From contig NC_133665.1 of NCBI RefSeq assembly GCF_037893015.1, positions 104,747,937 through 104,811,936 of the forward strand: a DNA stretch of 64,000 bases, given 5' to 3'. This DNA comes from Macrotis lagotis (taxonomy: Eukaryota > Chordata > Mammalia > Peramelemorphia > Peramelidae). The position numbers and the translations under genes were made by a program. The notes beneath the pieces are model-generated. The model saw nothing but the letters and a program-made list of their open reading frames with translations. It was not told the DNA's origin and searched no databases. This document shows, in pieces, positions 1-13,400 of this stretch; position 1 is the first letter of the stretch; each line of letters starts with the position of its first letter.

Positions 1-240
1 TAGTCTTAGACTGAGGATACATTTACCATTCCACACAAAGAATTTGCCTGGTTTTGGGGGGTTGTGCCAGGTTTGGGCTATGCATCCTAGCTCCTCTTGA
101 CCTGCATTATGGCCATAGTTGTGCTGTGTACAAATAGTCAGCAACTTTTCTGTCCTTTATCTTCAGTCAGTTTTTCCTGTTGCTATCAGTGATAGATATA
201 ATTAAGAGTAAGTTGCTTAGTGGAGAGATAGGGTTAGTGG

Positions 241-318
241 GAGACAGACTTGAGGGCATATTGACGGAGGATGTTGTGGGAGACAGACTTGAGGGCATAT
301 TGACGGAGGATGCTGTCT
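241..318 (+). repeat. 39-bp tandem duplication
   Basis: Two copies starting at 241 and 280 (gagacagacttgagggcata...) that differ at only one or two bases in their last third. Confidence 0.8.
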
Positions 319-364
319 GCCAAGCCCAGAAATATTCATTACGGTATCGTATGGAACATGACAG

Positions 365-777
365 GGCTGCTAGGTGGCACAGTGGATAGAGCTCTAGGTT
401 TGGAATCAGGAAGACTTCTTTTCTTGAGTTAAAATCTGGTGTCAAACACTTAATAATTGTGCAACCCTGGCATGTCAGTAAACCCTATTTGTCTCAGTTT
501 CCCTATCAAAAAAATGAACTGGAGAAAGAAATGGCAAACTACTCCAGTAACTTTGCCAAGAAAACTCCAAATGGGGGGCAGCTAGGTGGCACAGTGGATA
601 GAGCACCGGCCCTGGAGGCAGGAGGACCTGAGTTCATATCTGTCTCAGACACCTAATAATTATCTGACCGTGTGATCTTGGGCAAATCACTTAACCCCAT
701 TGCATAGCAAAAAAAAAAAAAAAAAAAAAAGGAAACTCCAAATGGTGTCCTGAAGAATTGGACAAGACTGATAAACA
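365..777 (+). repeat. MAR1-type SINE split by a younger WSINE1-like SINE
   Basis: The outer SINE (365-574, tail resuming 733-777) has the tRNA-like head and the longer tail with GGAGAAAGAAATGGCAAACT. A second SINE (575-732) with a long A tail is inserted in it. The 13-bp aaactccaaatgg at 562-574 is repeated exactly at 733-745 as the target duplication. Confidence 0.85.
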
Positions 778-940
778 TGGGCGGCTAGGTGGCACAATGG
801 ATAGAGCACTGGCCCTGGAGTCAAGAGGACCTGAGTTCAAATTTGACTTCAGACACTTACCTAGCTGTGTGACTTGGGGTAAGTCACTTAATCCCCATTG
901 CCTTGCAAAAAAGACAAAAACAAAAAAACAAACAAAAAAA
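778..940 (+). repeat. tRNA-derived SINE (MAR1/WSINE1 type)
   Basis: GGCTAGGTGGCACAATGG box A region, GAGTTCAAATTTG box B region, then ATTGCCTTGCAAAAAA and an A-rich tail. Confidence 0.85.
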
Positions 941-1457
941 GGGGTGTGAAGTTACTGGCATCTCTGACCTTGGCTCAGATTGGAGGCTCACTTACTATAA
1001 ATTTTTCCATCAATGAGGTGATTGAAATCTGTACTCTGGGTTTTCTACAGAGAAAGTATCAGTTCCACAGGTCATTGTACTATCAAAAATTTCTCCTTGG
1101 GACCTGCCTGATATTAACACTTTGTCATACCTGAGGAAAGGATGGAGTTAGAAGCAAATCCTTTTATTATAGCAATAATAATTTACATTTCAAAATACTT
1201 CAGGGTTTTCCAGACTTTTCTATTCTTCTACACCCAGCACTCCCAGAGAGGTAGGGTTATGGGGTATGTGTGTGCATGTGTGTGTGTGTATACTTCTCTC
1301 CATTTTGCAGATGAGAAAAATGGTCCAAAGAAACTTATGGACTCTAAAGACAAAGCCTAGCTTTCCCCAGCTTAGTTTTCCTCTCAGGTGCCATTGAGGA
1401 TGCTTTTACTTTTAATTGATAACTTTGCCATCAGCCCTTTCCTCTTCTTCCTGGCAG

Positions 1458-4400
1458 AAATTCCCAACTTTCTGAGTGAAGAAGAGTGCAAGCTGATTAT
1501 CCACCTGGCCCAGCTGAAAGGGCTACAGAAGAGCCAGACACTGCCCACAGAAGACTATGAAGAAGCCATGGAAATGATTGAAGTTAGCCCAATGGACATC
1601 TTCAATTTGCTGGACCATAACCAGGATGGGCAACTACAGCTCAAGGAGGTAGAGGCAGGTTGAGAGACTGGAGAAGAGGCTTTGTTTGACCTCTGCTCCT
1701 CCAGAGTCCTTTGGGCAAGCTGCTTGTATGACCATATGTGCAGCCCAGGTCAATGAGTCGTGATACTAGAGAGTCTATTTTGCTTGCTCCATTCCCTTTT
1801 TAGAAAGTTTTTCTGAGGGTAAAGCTACACCCTAGAGTAAGAGTGTGCCTAGACTCAGATTCCACATAATCCTGTTAGGACTTCTCCCTCTTTCTTGTAC
1901 TTGTTTCTTGTCCTTTGGCACTGGAAGACTTGAGTTCTGGATTTCATTGCTTAGTTTGTCAACTGCCACTCTTTCCCCGTGCAGGAACTGAGTTTTCCAT
2001 TTATGCATCTCCTAGGAATCCTTTTGTTTTCTCTGGTCTGACAAGTTGAGTTGGCCTCTCAGAAGGAGGCATTGGTCACAGGAACAGCTAATGAGGGTGG
2101 AGAGAAATGTGACACTTCCTAAGAGTTCTCCTACCTCTTCAGACCAAGGATCTGGCCTTCCTACACCTTTGAGAAAGCCAGTATTGGGTATTCTTCTTTG
2201 ATTACCAATATGGGGATTATCCACTCTTGTTTGTGTACTAAACAATCAATGTTGTAAATGCCAGGCTGATTTACTGTGTAAAAAGAGCTTTGGATTTGGA
2301 GAGTGGCTTGAAATATTTTGTACTAAATAACCTCGTGACCCTGAGCAAGTCATTTCACCTTCAGAATCTCCAGTTGTTTTATCTGTAAAATGAGGCAGGA
2401 CTGAGGTGATCGCCTTGAGCCCCTCATAGCACTAAATTTTATGATCCTGTTCTTTACAGAGGATTTTCCTTAAGATTCTTTTAAATGACCAGTTATACTG
2501 GAGTACTGAGCATTTAGAATTCAAATGACAAAAACAATCTTAAATTAGCAATGTCTCTATGGTGGAACAGAAAACCTAAATTTAGAGCATATCTGTGGCA
2601 TAACATGGCAGGTAGATCTTGAGTTATGAGCAGAGGAGTTGGAGTCAGACAGATCAGAGTTGAAATCTTACTTGTTGTGTGGACAAGTAAGATACTTACT
2701 TGATATGTGGACAAGTCACCACATCTCCCTATGTCTTGATAATAACAGCATCTGCCTCCTGGGTTGTTTGGGTCCAATAAGATAATATTGGTAAAGCACT
2801 TTGCAAACCTTAGGGCATATATAAATGGTAGCTATTATTCAAAATATAAATAGAAATTTTCCTTGAGGCATCACATTTTCTCTTCATTCAACAAATGTCA
2901 ATTCAAAAAATATTTTAAGCCATTATTCTATAAAAGACACAGTGCATAGGGGTGGCTAGGTGGCACAGTGGATAGAGCACCGACCCTGGAGTCAGGAGTC
3001 CCTGAGTTCAAATCCAGCCTCAGACACTTAATAATTACCTAGCTGTGTGGCAAGCCACTTAACCCCATTGCCTTGCAAAAACTTTAAAAAAAAAAAGGCA
3101 AGTGCTACGTCAAGGAACTTCTCATTTATTCTAGGATATAAAGTAGAGTTGATATACTTTATAACGAGAATCAGAAAAAGTACTTTTGAAAAATCTGAGA
3201 GTGAGAGAATACTTCTAGCTGGTAGGGGGTGAAGTATGGGAAATCTTCATGGAGAATGTAATGCCTGGAAAAGGATTTCTACAGTGGTGATGAGGAAGGA
3301 GGGAATTCTAGATTTTGGGGGAAGGATTGTTGGTACAAATAGAAAGATGCCAGAAGAACAAAACAAGATCAGAGAACTGCTGATATTTATAACTGAGAAT
3401 TTCACATAATCCTAATCCTAGTGACTTTTTTCTTTTTATCTTTGATTTTTTTATTCATTTAATTTTATTTATTTTTTTATTTTTTTTAAATCCTAGTGAC
3501 TTTTCACGGTCCCACCCAGGTAAGACAAATCTGTTTGTCATTTCAGGTATTGACTCATACCCGTTTGGGGAACGGAAGGTGGATGACACCGGAGAATATC
3601 CGGGAGATGTACACTGCCGTCAAGGCTGATCCTGATGGTGATGGTGAGTTTGGAAAGTTTTGAGGGCATAGACCCTCAATAGGGTTTGTGCTAAATCCAG
3701 TTGCCCAAGGGGGAAAACCCTTTCCAAAGTACCAGCCTCAGCCATCTTGGACATGATGTATGTAGGTCTCCAGAGAGGTGGAACCTCTTCCGGTCTGATT
3801 TTTCCTTTCAAGCTTCCAGCTTAGAGTAGTATCAATAACTGAGGTCATCCTGAAGAAGGAGGACTTGTTGAACTATGAGGTGATATACCCAAGAATACCT
3901 GGTGATGCTCTTTGCCTCTCAGTGTCATCCAGGCAAAGAGGGCTTGGGGGACTAGAATTGCTCTCTTGGGTGGGAACTTTTAAGAGGTCTGCTGGTTTTA
4001 AGTGTAAAGGATTCAGCTACTTAGAGATGAATAAAAGAACAAACCTCAGCAAATGTCAGAATATATTTATGCTTAAAAGTTGGGGCTTTAATTACTGTGT
4101 GTAAGACAACAGAAGCAGTGGGAAAGGAGTCAAATGAAAAAGAAAATGGAAAGATTAAGGAAATGGAGAGACTGGGGATGAAACTTGGGCTACTGAAGGG
4201 ATATTCTCTAGGACATGATCATGAGCATCAATTTTGCTTCTGGAGGTTCCCTTGAAAGGAATTCTGGGCAATCATTTCAGGTGGTTGAAGAATGCATGCA
4301 GTGGAGTTGGTAGTGCTTAATATTCCCCATATTTCCTCACATTCCCTCTTTGAGAAAAATCACGTATCCAGGCTACCATTGCATTTGACCAAGATCTAAA

Positions 4401-7400
4401 AATCCACGATCTTCCTCTTTCTTTTCAAGAGTCAAAAGCAAGATCACATCTCTTGAGATGATGCAGTCTTTAGCCCTATGAGGGGGTTTTGATTTGTTCC
4501 ATGATATACCAAGTTTTCTGTGTCTAGGGCCTTTCTTCTTTCCTCCTTGTCTTCTTCAACTTCCTCCTATTCTCATGTGTGGAAAAGCCTGAACGTGCAA
4601 TATGGTTCATTTCCTAACATTTTGGGCAGATGTTTCTTAAGTATCTATTTGGAGCTTTCAGAATGATTATAACTGTGACATCCTCTATTGCATGATAAAG
4701 GCATTTTGTAATAGCAAAGTTTTGCCCGACTTCTAAGAGGAAACTCTTGGAAGTTCCCAGGAGGGAGAAGGAGGGAAGGTACATTCTTGAAGGAGGGGAA
4801 CGAATTGGAGTTTGAAGGGTAAGTAGTAGTATGTAATTCATCAGGTGAAGAGGAAAAGGGAAAATATACCAAATGTAGAAATCGGGGAAGCATAAGACCA
4901 TTTGGACAAGTGGGAGGAATTGTAGAGAAGGACATTCAGAAAAGTTTGAAAAGGGAAGGTAGAGGCAGATTGTGGAAGGCCTTGACTCTATGGGAGTGAG
5001 GATGCTATTGTTTCAGCCAGGTGAGGAGGGGTGTAGAGGGGAAGAGTCACTAGAAGAGAGGTTGAAGTCTGCCTCCTGGCACAGGAGCATCCTGTCTGCT
5101 CATGCCAGGCTGCTGAGGTTGTCAGTGCTAAGGAATGGGCAGGCAGTCTGTACTCAGTATTAAGTACCAGAAGAGTAACTTTGTGATAATTCTCATCATT
5201 GGACTTGCATTCTTTGGTTGCAGTTGTCCCCTGTTGTTGTCCATCTGTGAGCCTACAAGGTTCAGATGTGAGCAAGACAGGACATTTCCAACATCTGAGA
5301 CATTCCAGGTGGGGTTTGGAGGATTGTGTCATCAGACAACAATCCCCTTTTAACCCTGATAGCAAAATAAGATGGGAACCCTGAACATTATAGGCTATTG
5401 TGCAGGGGAACAGAGACTCAGCTGGGGTGTGGGCTTCTAAGCGCCTCCCTCTGTCTACAGGTTTTCACTTCTCTCATGGCCTGGGCTGACCAAAACTCAA
5501 GAAATTCAGGGAAATATCACAAGCCAAACTGATTTCAGAAAAGTGGTTTTATTTCTTTGGAATATTAAAGGGTTATTTTTTTGGTCTCCCCCTATGAGGT
5601 AAGGGAGATGGAGTTATTATGGTAGAAGCACTAAACTCAGACATTTAAATTAGCCCCAGATGTGATTGCAACCTATTTAATTTTTGCTAAAAATAAAGCA
5701 AACAAAACAGTGAGAAGCTTCAGAAAAACATCTTATTTGAATGATTGTTTTTCCCTTCTCTAGAGAGGCTGCAGTTGGACAGGCAGAACCAAAGATGGTA
5801 TCTCCAGTAGGTACTAACTCTTGGGGATTCCAGTTTGGCCCCATGGGAGATGTGGAAACCTAAGGTGGGCAGCCCCAATAGAAAGCCTGCTGGCTGGCCC
5901 TTCCAGTTTAGCTATTAGAAACCTAGATTCCTTCCCTGAAAAGAGAAAAGATGTCTTACCCAGTCAGCCTCCCCTTGTAGTAGCAATCTGTAATCATAGC
6001 TCCTCATTTGGGGTCTTCTTTTTAGGACAAAAGGTGATTTAGGCTGAGGATTCAGAGATTGTTGCACGTAGTCCATGTACAATGCTAGAAAAGAGGGAAG
6101 TATACAAATCAACTAATTTTAAAGTTGGAAGGGACCTTATAGATCACCTGTTGCAACCATCTTCTAAGTGCAAAAATTCCTCCTACATATTTCATTCCTT
6201 ATGTGGCAGGGATTCGCTCATCTTCTTCTTAAACACCTCCAGTGTTGGGGAGTTCATTGTTTTATCAAACAGTCTAGTCCACTATTGACCAGCTTTGGGT
6301 TTTTTTAAAATTTTATTTATTTAAGGCAATGGGGTTAAGTATTTGCCCAAGGTCACACAGCTAGGCAATTATTTAGTGTGAGAGGCCGGATTTGAACTCA
6401 GGTCCCCTATTCTGCAGCTTTGTAAGAAAGTTATTATCTTCAGGAAGATTATGCATTCCTTTTCTTAAGCCATAATCTGCCTCTGTGTAAATGTTCCCTG
6501 GTGGTCCCGGGTGTGCTTTTGGAGCCACAAAGAAAGTTTCTCTTTCTTCCATAAGACAGCCCCTCAAATACTTGAAGCCGGGGTGATGTGTCCTGTAAGT
6601 GTTCTTCTCTAGGGCTCTCCCCATCACTGGCCTCCCTTCTCTGAAGGTGCCCAGGGCTTGCCATGTTCCAACTGGAGCCTGATCTCAATGGGCAACACAC
6701 CCATATTTAACAAGCATTCACTCCCAGGCTGCCCAGCACCGTGCCAAGCTCCCAGGCTACAAAGAAAGGCAAAAAGCAAATAGTCCAGTGGTGCCAACAC
6801 AGGTCTCTTCTCTTTGCTCTCCACAGGTGTGCTAAGTTTGGAGGAGTTTAAGCAGTTAAACCTCAGGGACTTCCACAAGTACATGGGGAGTCAGAAGGTG
6901 AAGGTGAGCGACCTGGTGCGCAATAGCCAGCACACTTGGCTGTACCAGGGCGAGGGCGCCCATCAGGTCATGAGATCCATCCGGCAGAGGTGAGGCCTGA
7001 GGACAGCTGCATGCTCCTGACCCCCTAGGACCCACTTAGTGGACAGAGCAGGACAGGAAGCACTGGGCATGGCAAAGAAAAAAACGATCCCAGTGTAGGC
7101 TGAAGGGGCTTGACTTAGCTTTTTATTGATCCAGATGCCTGGCTTCCTGGTGCTCAGAGTGGGGCCTGGGTATTGTATCCCTGAGTTACCAGTCACCCCA
7201 TCACCCCTTCAGACAAGGATAATCTTGTGAATGGGCATGGCTCAGTGCTACAGCAAGGAGTTGAAGGAAGACTGTCATAGACCATCATCTCTGAGAGGAG
7301 AGCTCTCTTAGGGTCCTTCTCTACGGTTCTCTGGTGACTCTGTCCCAGGAGACATGCCTGATGAATCCAGCTCTAGGACACAGTATAAATGTTTAGTGGA

Positions 7401-10400
7401 AAGACCTCTGTCTTCGAAAAGAATAATAACAGACTTTTAAGGTTTGCAAAAATACTTTGTTAAACGTCTTAGTTGAACAAAGAACCTTCTTCACAACAAC
7501 CTTGTAGGGTAGGAAAAAAGCAATATTTATATCTCTATTTTACAAATGAGTAAACTGAGGCTTTTTGAACAAGGCCTTTTGTGGGAAAGACAAATTAGAA
7601 ACTCAAGGAATATCCATTTAAAAGGGGAAATTGTCATGCCAGCCTCCCAAGCCCCTGGCCATGGCTTAGCTGTGAATAGTCATAGGACTCCCAGAACAGG
7701 GCTTAGGGGGTGACTTAGGGCATCCAAAGTTGCCCCTCAGGAGGGATTCCCTCCTGAATAGCTACATCTGTATAAGCCCACCCTTGGAAAGATGTGCCAT
7801 CCACACCTAGTCTGGATTGGACTGGGAAGTGGGGCTTCGGCTCCTAGTAGCCCTGGTACTGAATGAAGTACACATACTAAGGTATGTAGACTCCTGGTAA
7901 ACCCAAGCCCACACAACAAGAGACCTGTTACTAGAGCAAGTGAGTCCTATCCATGTGCCCCTGGGGCATTTGGGGGTGGGCTCCTTTCTGGGGATCAAAC
8001 TTTGTATTTAAGTAGGATAGAGGTAGAAGAGGAAGTTTGGGGAAGTGTGGAATGTATTAAATTGATTTAGCAAGCTCTAGTTAATGAGACTTTAAATGGA
8101 ACATTTATTAAATTTGGGCTGTAATGAATTGAAAGGCAGGTGATAAGTGTTTAATTAAAACAAATATACCCTAATTAGTGGCTAACTAGATACAGTTGGA
8201 ATTAAAAATGATTGACTGTGTTTTCAGTTAATTAGCTGTAAGGATTTCATCTGGTGGATTATTCTCACCTTCAGCTCATCTCCCTAGGTCCTTTACTAGT
8301 GTGACTGGATAATTTAGGAATGGAAGGATGGTTACCCTTGCTTCCTTAGCTCTGCATTGAAGTTCTCCAGATGGACTGATTGGTCTGAGAGCAGGGACCA
8401 ATCTTAATGGAAATCTTATCTCACTCCTTCCCACTAAACTGTCATCTTAGTTCAAGTGGGCTTTGGAATATAATTCACTGAGGGAATTGCCATTAACTCA
8501 GATTCATTCCAGGTTGGAGTTGTTGGAGTAGGGGGAGGGGTATCAATCCTAAGAGATTTCTAGCTCCTGGATTCGTTATTATAAATTTAAGGATCTTCTA
8601 TCTCCCAGCATATGGGATCTTGCCTGCTGGAAATTAGGATTGATCCAGAATTGGAGACCACTTGGGGTTTCAATTCCACTAGATAGGATGAGCATGGTTT
8701 GTCTTGGTCATATTATTTTGTTACTCATGGAAGAGTATGTATGTGTAAGTAACTTGCTTACCTCCTAAGGATGGCTAGCCTGACTCTAAGGTAGCACTAG
8801 ATTTAGAACTGGAAGGGTCCTTCCAGGCCCCCTAATCCAACTTCCTCATTTCACACATGGCATAATAAAAGCCCCAAAAGTGAGAAGATTTGGCAGGAAG
8901 TAGTACATCCTGTTACACCATTTCCAGGGTGCACCAACTAGGGGAAAAGCTTGACTGGAGGGATTAGAAGGCCCATCTGGAAATGTTACACTCCTTGTTG
9001 GCATCAGCCTATCAACCCAAAACTGGGTGATCTCTGAGCATGAACGTCCCTGTCCCTGGACATTGTTGACAGAAGTCAGGCCTCCACATATGGAGAAAGC
9101 AGGGAGACTCTCCAGACTTCACCACACTCTGCTCCGTTGTGCTTTCTCTGCCAGGGTGCTCCGTCTCACTCGACTGCCCAGAGAGATTGTGGAACATAGT
9201 GAGCCTATGCAGGTGGTCCGTTATGACCAGGGTGGACACTACCATGCTCACATGGACAGTGGGCCTGTGTTCCCAGAAACAGCTTGCAGCCATACAAAAC
9301 TCATCGCTAATGAAACATCACCTTTTGAAACTTCCTGTCGGTAAGGACCTCCTGTTATCCCTTCAGCATAATGGAAAGATAGTGTACTGGGAGGGAGGAA
9401 AATCAAGGCTTCAGTCTCTACTACTAGTGGGCTTAAGTTTCCTTCTCTGCAAAATGAGGGATTGAACTTGTTGATTTCTAAGATTCCATCCAATTCCAAA
9501 ATTCTTTGAATCTTTATGCCTAGGTTTGGGAGGAATTCATGTGGTCCATTATAGAGTCCAGCTGTCTGCCTTCCATTCTGGTCCACACTGATACTTGTTA
9601 ATCCTTTTCTTTTGTCCCTGAGTTACTGACTCTCTAGCATATGCTACCCAGCATTTATTTCTGACTTCTCCCTTCCTATTTCAACTCTTTTGAATGGTTC
9701 TAGCTCCTTTTTTACAGAGAAGACTTAGCTCATCCTTTATAATCTACTCAGCTTAATCTCAGTCTGTGATTTTCCTTCCTTTCAGCTCCCTCCATTCCCC
9801 CATCTCCTCTATGTTCTTCCTCTCACAGTTATCATTTCTCTCTTACTTTCTTAATTTCTTTTTCATTAGTTCCTTCTTTAAACTTATCAGTGTTCTTTAT
9901 TTCAAAAGGACACATATATGTATATTTATACATATATTACTAATACTCACTCTCTCTGTGTCTTTCTGCCTGTCTCTCTCCCCCTCTCCTCCTCACTTGA
10001 CCCTGACTATCTAGACATTGGTCTATGTCTCTCCTTTTTGCTTTGAAACTCAAATGTAAGGTCTTTATGTGCTCTTTTTTAGCCATCTGATTCTCATCCT
10101 TATTATTCCACTGTAACCTGTCTCTCTGAGGTCAATAATTACTTTCTCCTTGCAAAATCCTTTTCTCATGAGACCTTTCTGCAACATCTGATACTATTAA
10201 ATTTCTACTTCATTGGTTCCCCAATTTTTTAGAGTCTTCTCTGCTCCATTTGTTTACTCTTTTTCTCCTTTATGACCCTAAATCAAACCTAAATTGTTTG
10301 ATCAGTGTGAAAAGTTAGGGTTTTTAAAGAATAAAAATGAGAAACTGACCTCTTCCTTTGAAGAAGACCATGGTTATAGAATATTAGTTTTGCCAATCTG

Positions 10401-13400
10401 TTTTTTGCTTTATTATAAAGGATGGTTCTCTGAGAGGAGGTGAAGGTTGGGAAATGTAGGTGATGGATATCAACAAAAATTTATTCATTTTTATTTGTTT
10501 CTTTTTCTTTTTAAAATTTAAGGCAAGAGGTTAAGTGACTTGCCCAAGATCACCCAGATAGGCAATTATTAAATGTCTGAGACTGGATTTGAACTCAGGG
10601 TCTCCTGACTCCAGGGTCGGTGCCACCTAGCTGCCCCTATTTTTTTATTTTTTAAACCTTATTTAATATTTTATTTTTCCCAATTACATATAAAAATAAT
10701 TTTAACACTTTTTTCAAATTTTGAGTTCTAAATGTCCCCCCCCCATTCTCTCCCTTCCCTGCATTGGGAAAGCTAGCAGTTTGATATAGGTTATACACAT
10801 ATATTCATGTAAAATGCAAAAAAAAAGATATTTTTAAAAGAAAATTAGAATTTCTATAATATTTGATTCTCAAGATCTTATTTCCTCTTTCTTTCCTCTT
10901 AACTTAAAAAAAAGAACAATTGAGTAACTTGAGGCAGAAGCTGGAGGAATTTGGATTAATTTAACAGTAACTCAAGACCGCTTCTAGTCTTCCTATTCTT
11001 TAAACATTTCTCAAAATTATACCTATAGGGTTCCCGACTGAAGAATGAAAATCTGAAGCTCTGTCCTTGGTTTTCCTTGCTATTGAATTCATCTGGTCCC
11101 ATGGTTACAAACATCCCTGCTAAGTGAATGATTCATAGATCTAACTCTATAGCCTTGACCTCTGAAATCTGACATTTTCCAGGCTCATTTTTCTAGCTAT
11201 TTTAGAGTTCTTTCCCTTCTAAAAAGATTGATTTTTGTAATAGTGTTAGGAATAACCTTGAGGTTTTTGCCTGCTGCTGAAAGAACCTCAGGAAATGACC
11301 ATTGTACTGCTGTTTTATTCCCAGATCACCTTAGTGGTGCTGGTTATTGTTCAGACATTTTCCAGTTGTGTCTGACTCTTTCTGACCCTATTTGGGGTTT
11401 TTGTAGTTGGGGTTTTTTCTGTCAAAGATGCTGGTGTGCTTTGCCATTTCCTTCTCCAGCTCATTTTACAGGTAAGGCACTGAGGCAAACAGTGACTTGT
11501 CTAAAGTCACAGAGTTAGTAAGCATCGAAGGCCAGATTTGAACTTGGATCTTCCTAACTCCAGGCCCAGCATTCTATCCACTATGCTTCCTGCCCCGTGT
11601 AATACAATTGATCCCTCTTCTGTCTAGAGCAATATATAGACCAGACACAAGGGTAATACTGGTCATGCAATGCCTATGTAGCTGACTGAAGTTAATGATA
11701 TATTTGTAGAATGCAGAGCTGGAAGGCCTAGTTCACTTAGTCATAGTCCTTCCTACAATGTCTCTGACAAGAGGACATCTAGCCTCAGCTAGAATTTCAG
11801 GTGAGAGAATTCTTTCTAGTAATGCCAATCACTAACTGACAGGCATCTCTTTTCAGAGAATTGTGAGGGATCTGAAGAAATGATGTGACTTAGCCAGGTT
11901 CCTGGATGATTTTGACTCTTCAGCTAGTTCTTCAACTACCATGCACACTCTGTCTCCCTAGACCTTGCATAGAGTGGACACAGTGTTCTCTGGTTAAATG
12001 TGATATTTCTATTTGAGCTGCTTTTAATTGTTAGGAAGCTCTTATGAAGTGGAGATCTGCCTCTTTGCAACTTGCCTAGTTTTTGCCCTCTTGGTCCTGA
12101 GCAAAATAGGTCTAATCCTTTTTTCCCACATGATGCTTACAGATAATGGAAGACAGGAATTGTGTTCCTGCCCCTATCTCTGCCCCACTTCCCATAACTT
12201 TTTTCCCCCTTATGAGACTCAACTTCCCCAATTCCAGTACCCTTCACCATCTTGTTTGCTTTTGTTTGAACACACCCTTCAGATGGTTTATATCCTCAAA
12301 ATGTGATACCTGGAACTGATCATCAAACTCTGGATGTGATCTTCCCTGGCTCAGACAGCAAGACTGGTATCTCTCTTATGTTGCACCCTGTGCCTCAATT
12401 TGTGAAACAAATAGAAGGCATGGATGGGCCTCCCTCATTTTGCTACCTTTCATGCATTTTGTGAGACCTTTGAAATTGACACTGAAATCCTAAATATTGT
12501 CTTTCCTCTTTCTGCCTCACAGATATGTGACTGTGCTGTTTTACCTGAACAATGTCACCGGTGGTGGGGAAACAACCTTCCCAGTGGCAGATAACAGGAC
12601 CTATGATGAACTGGTAAGGGTCTAAATAATTGTAATCCAGTTGGTTCCCCTTGTTGTGCTCACTTCTGAAGGCATGGCCCTCTCTGAAAATAACTGGATG
12701 ACCTCCAGAGAGTATATGAAGGCCTTGGTTAACTTGACCTGTAGGTCCTGAAGAAGAGGAACAGTGACTGGCTTGGTAGAAGCCATTTTACAGTGTAACC
12801 TGGGCTTCAGACTGAGATGTCCTTCTCTGTTCTCCTGTGTATTTTCCTGGAATGGCAGGAAATGACTTTTTTCCAATGACTTGGGGATAGGGAAGAGTCA
12901 CTTTGCTTTTAGTGATGAGTTTTCCTGCATTGATCCCTCAGGTTCTAAGTGGAAACAGCACACAGCCTGCCTTGGGAGTAGGTGATACTGGGGATCTATC
13001 CAAATATGGCTTCCTACCAGGCTCAGAGGTGGAGAAATTTGGCAAAAGATAGAAGTTAGAAATACCCACCCATACCTCGCCTCTCTCTTAGGCTCTTCCT
13101 GTGTTGGCAGCACAAACACTTATTACTTGCTGTGCCACTTGCAGTCCCTGATTCAGAATGACATTGATCTCCGAGATACCCGGAAACACTGTGACAAGGG
13201 GAACCTGAGAGTGAAGCCTCGGCAAGGCACCGCTGTCTTCTGGTACAACTACCTGTCTGATGGGCAAGGTACAGTCTCCCACCACTATGGCTTTAGTGGG
13301 CAGAAAAGATGTGCTTCAAAAAAAGCATAGACCCTTTTTGAGGATGTGCTCTCATTGGGACTTGAGGTGTGTTCTTTTTCAGGGCTTTGAAACTGGGGCC

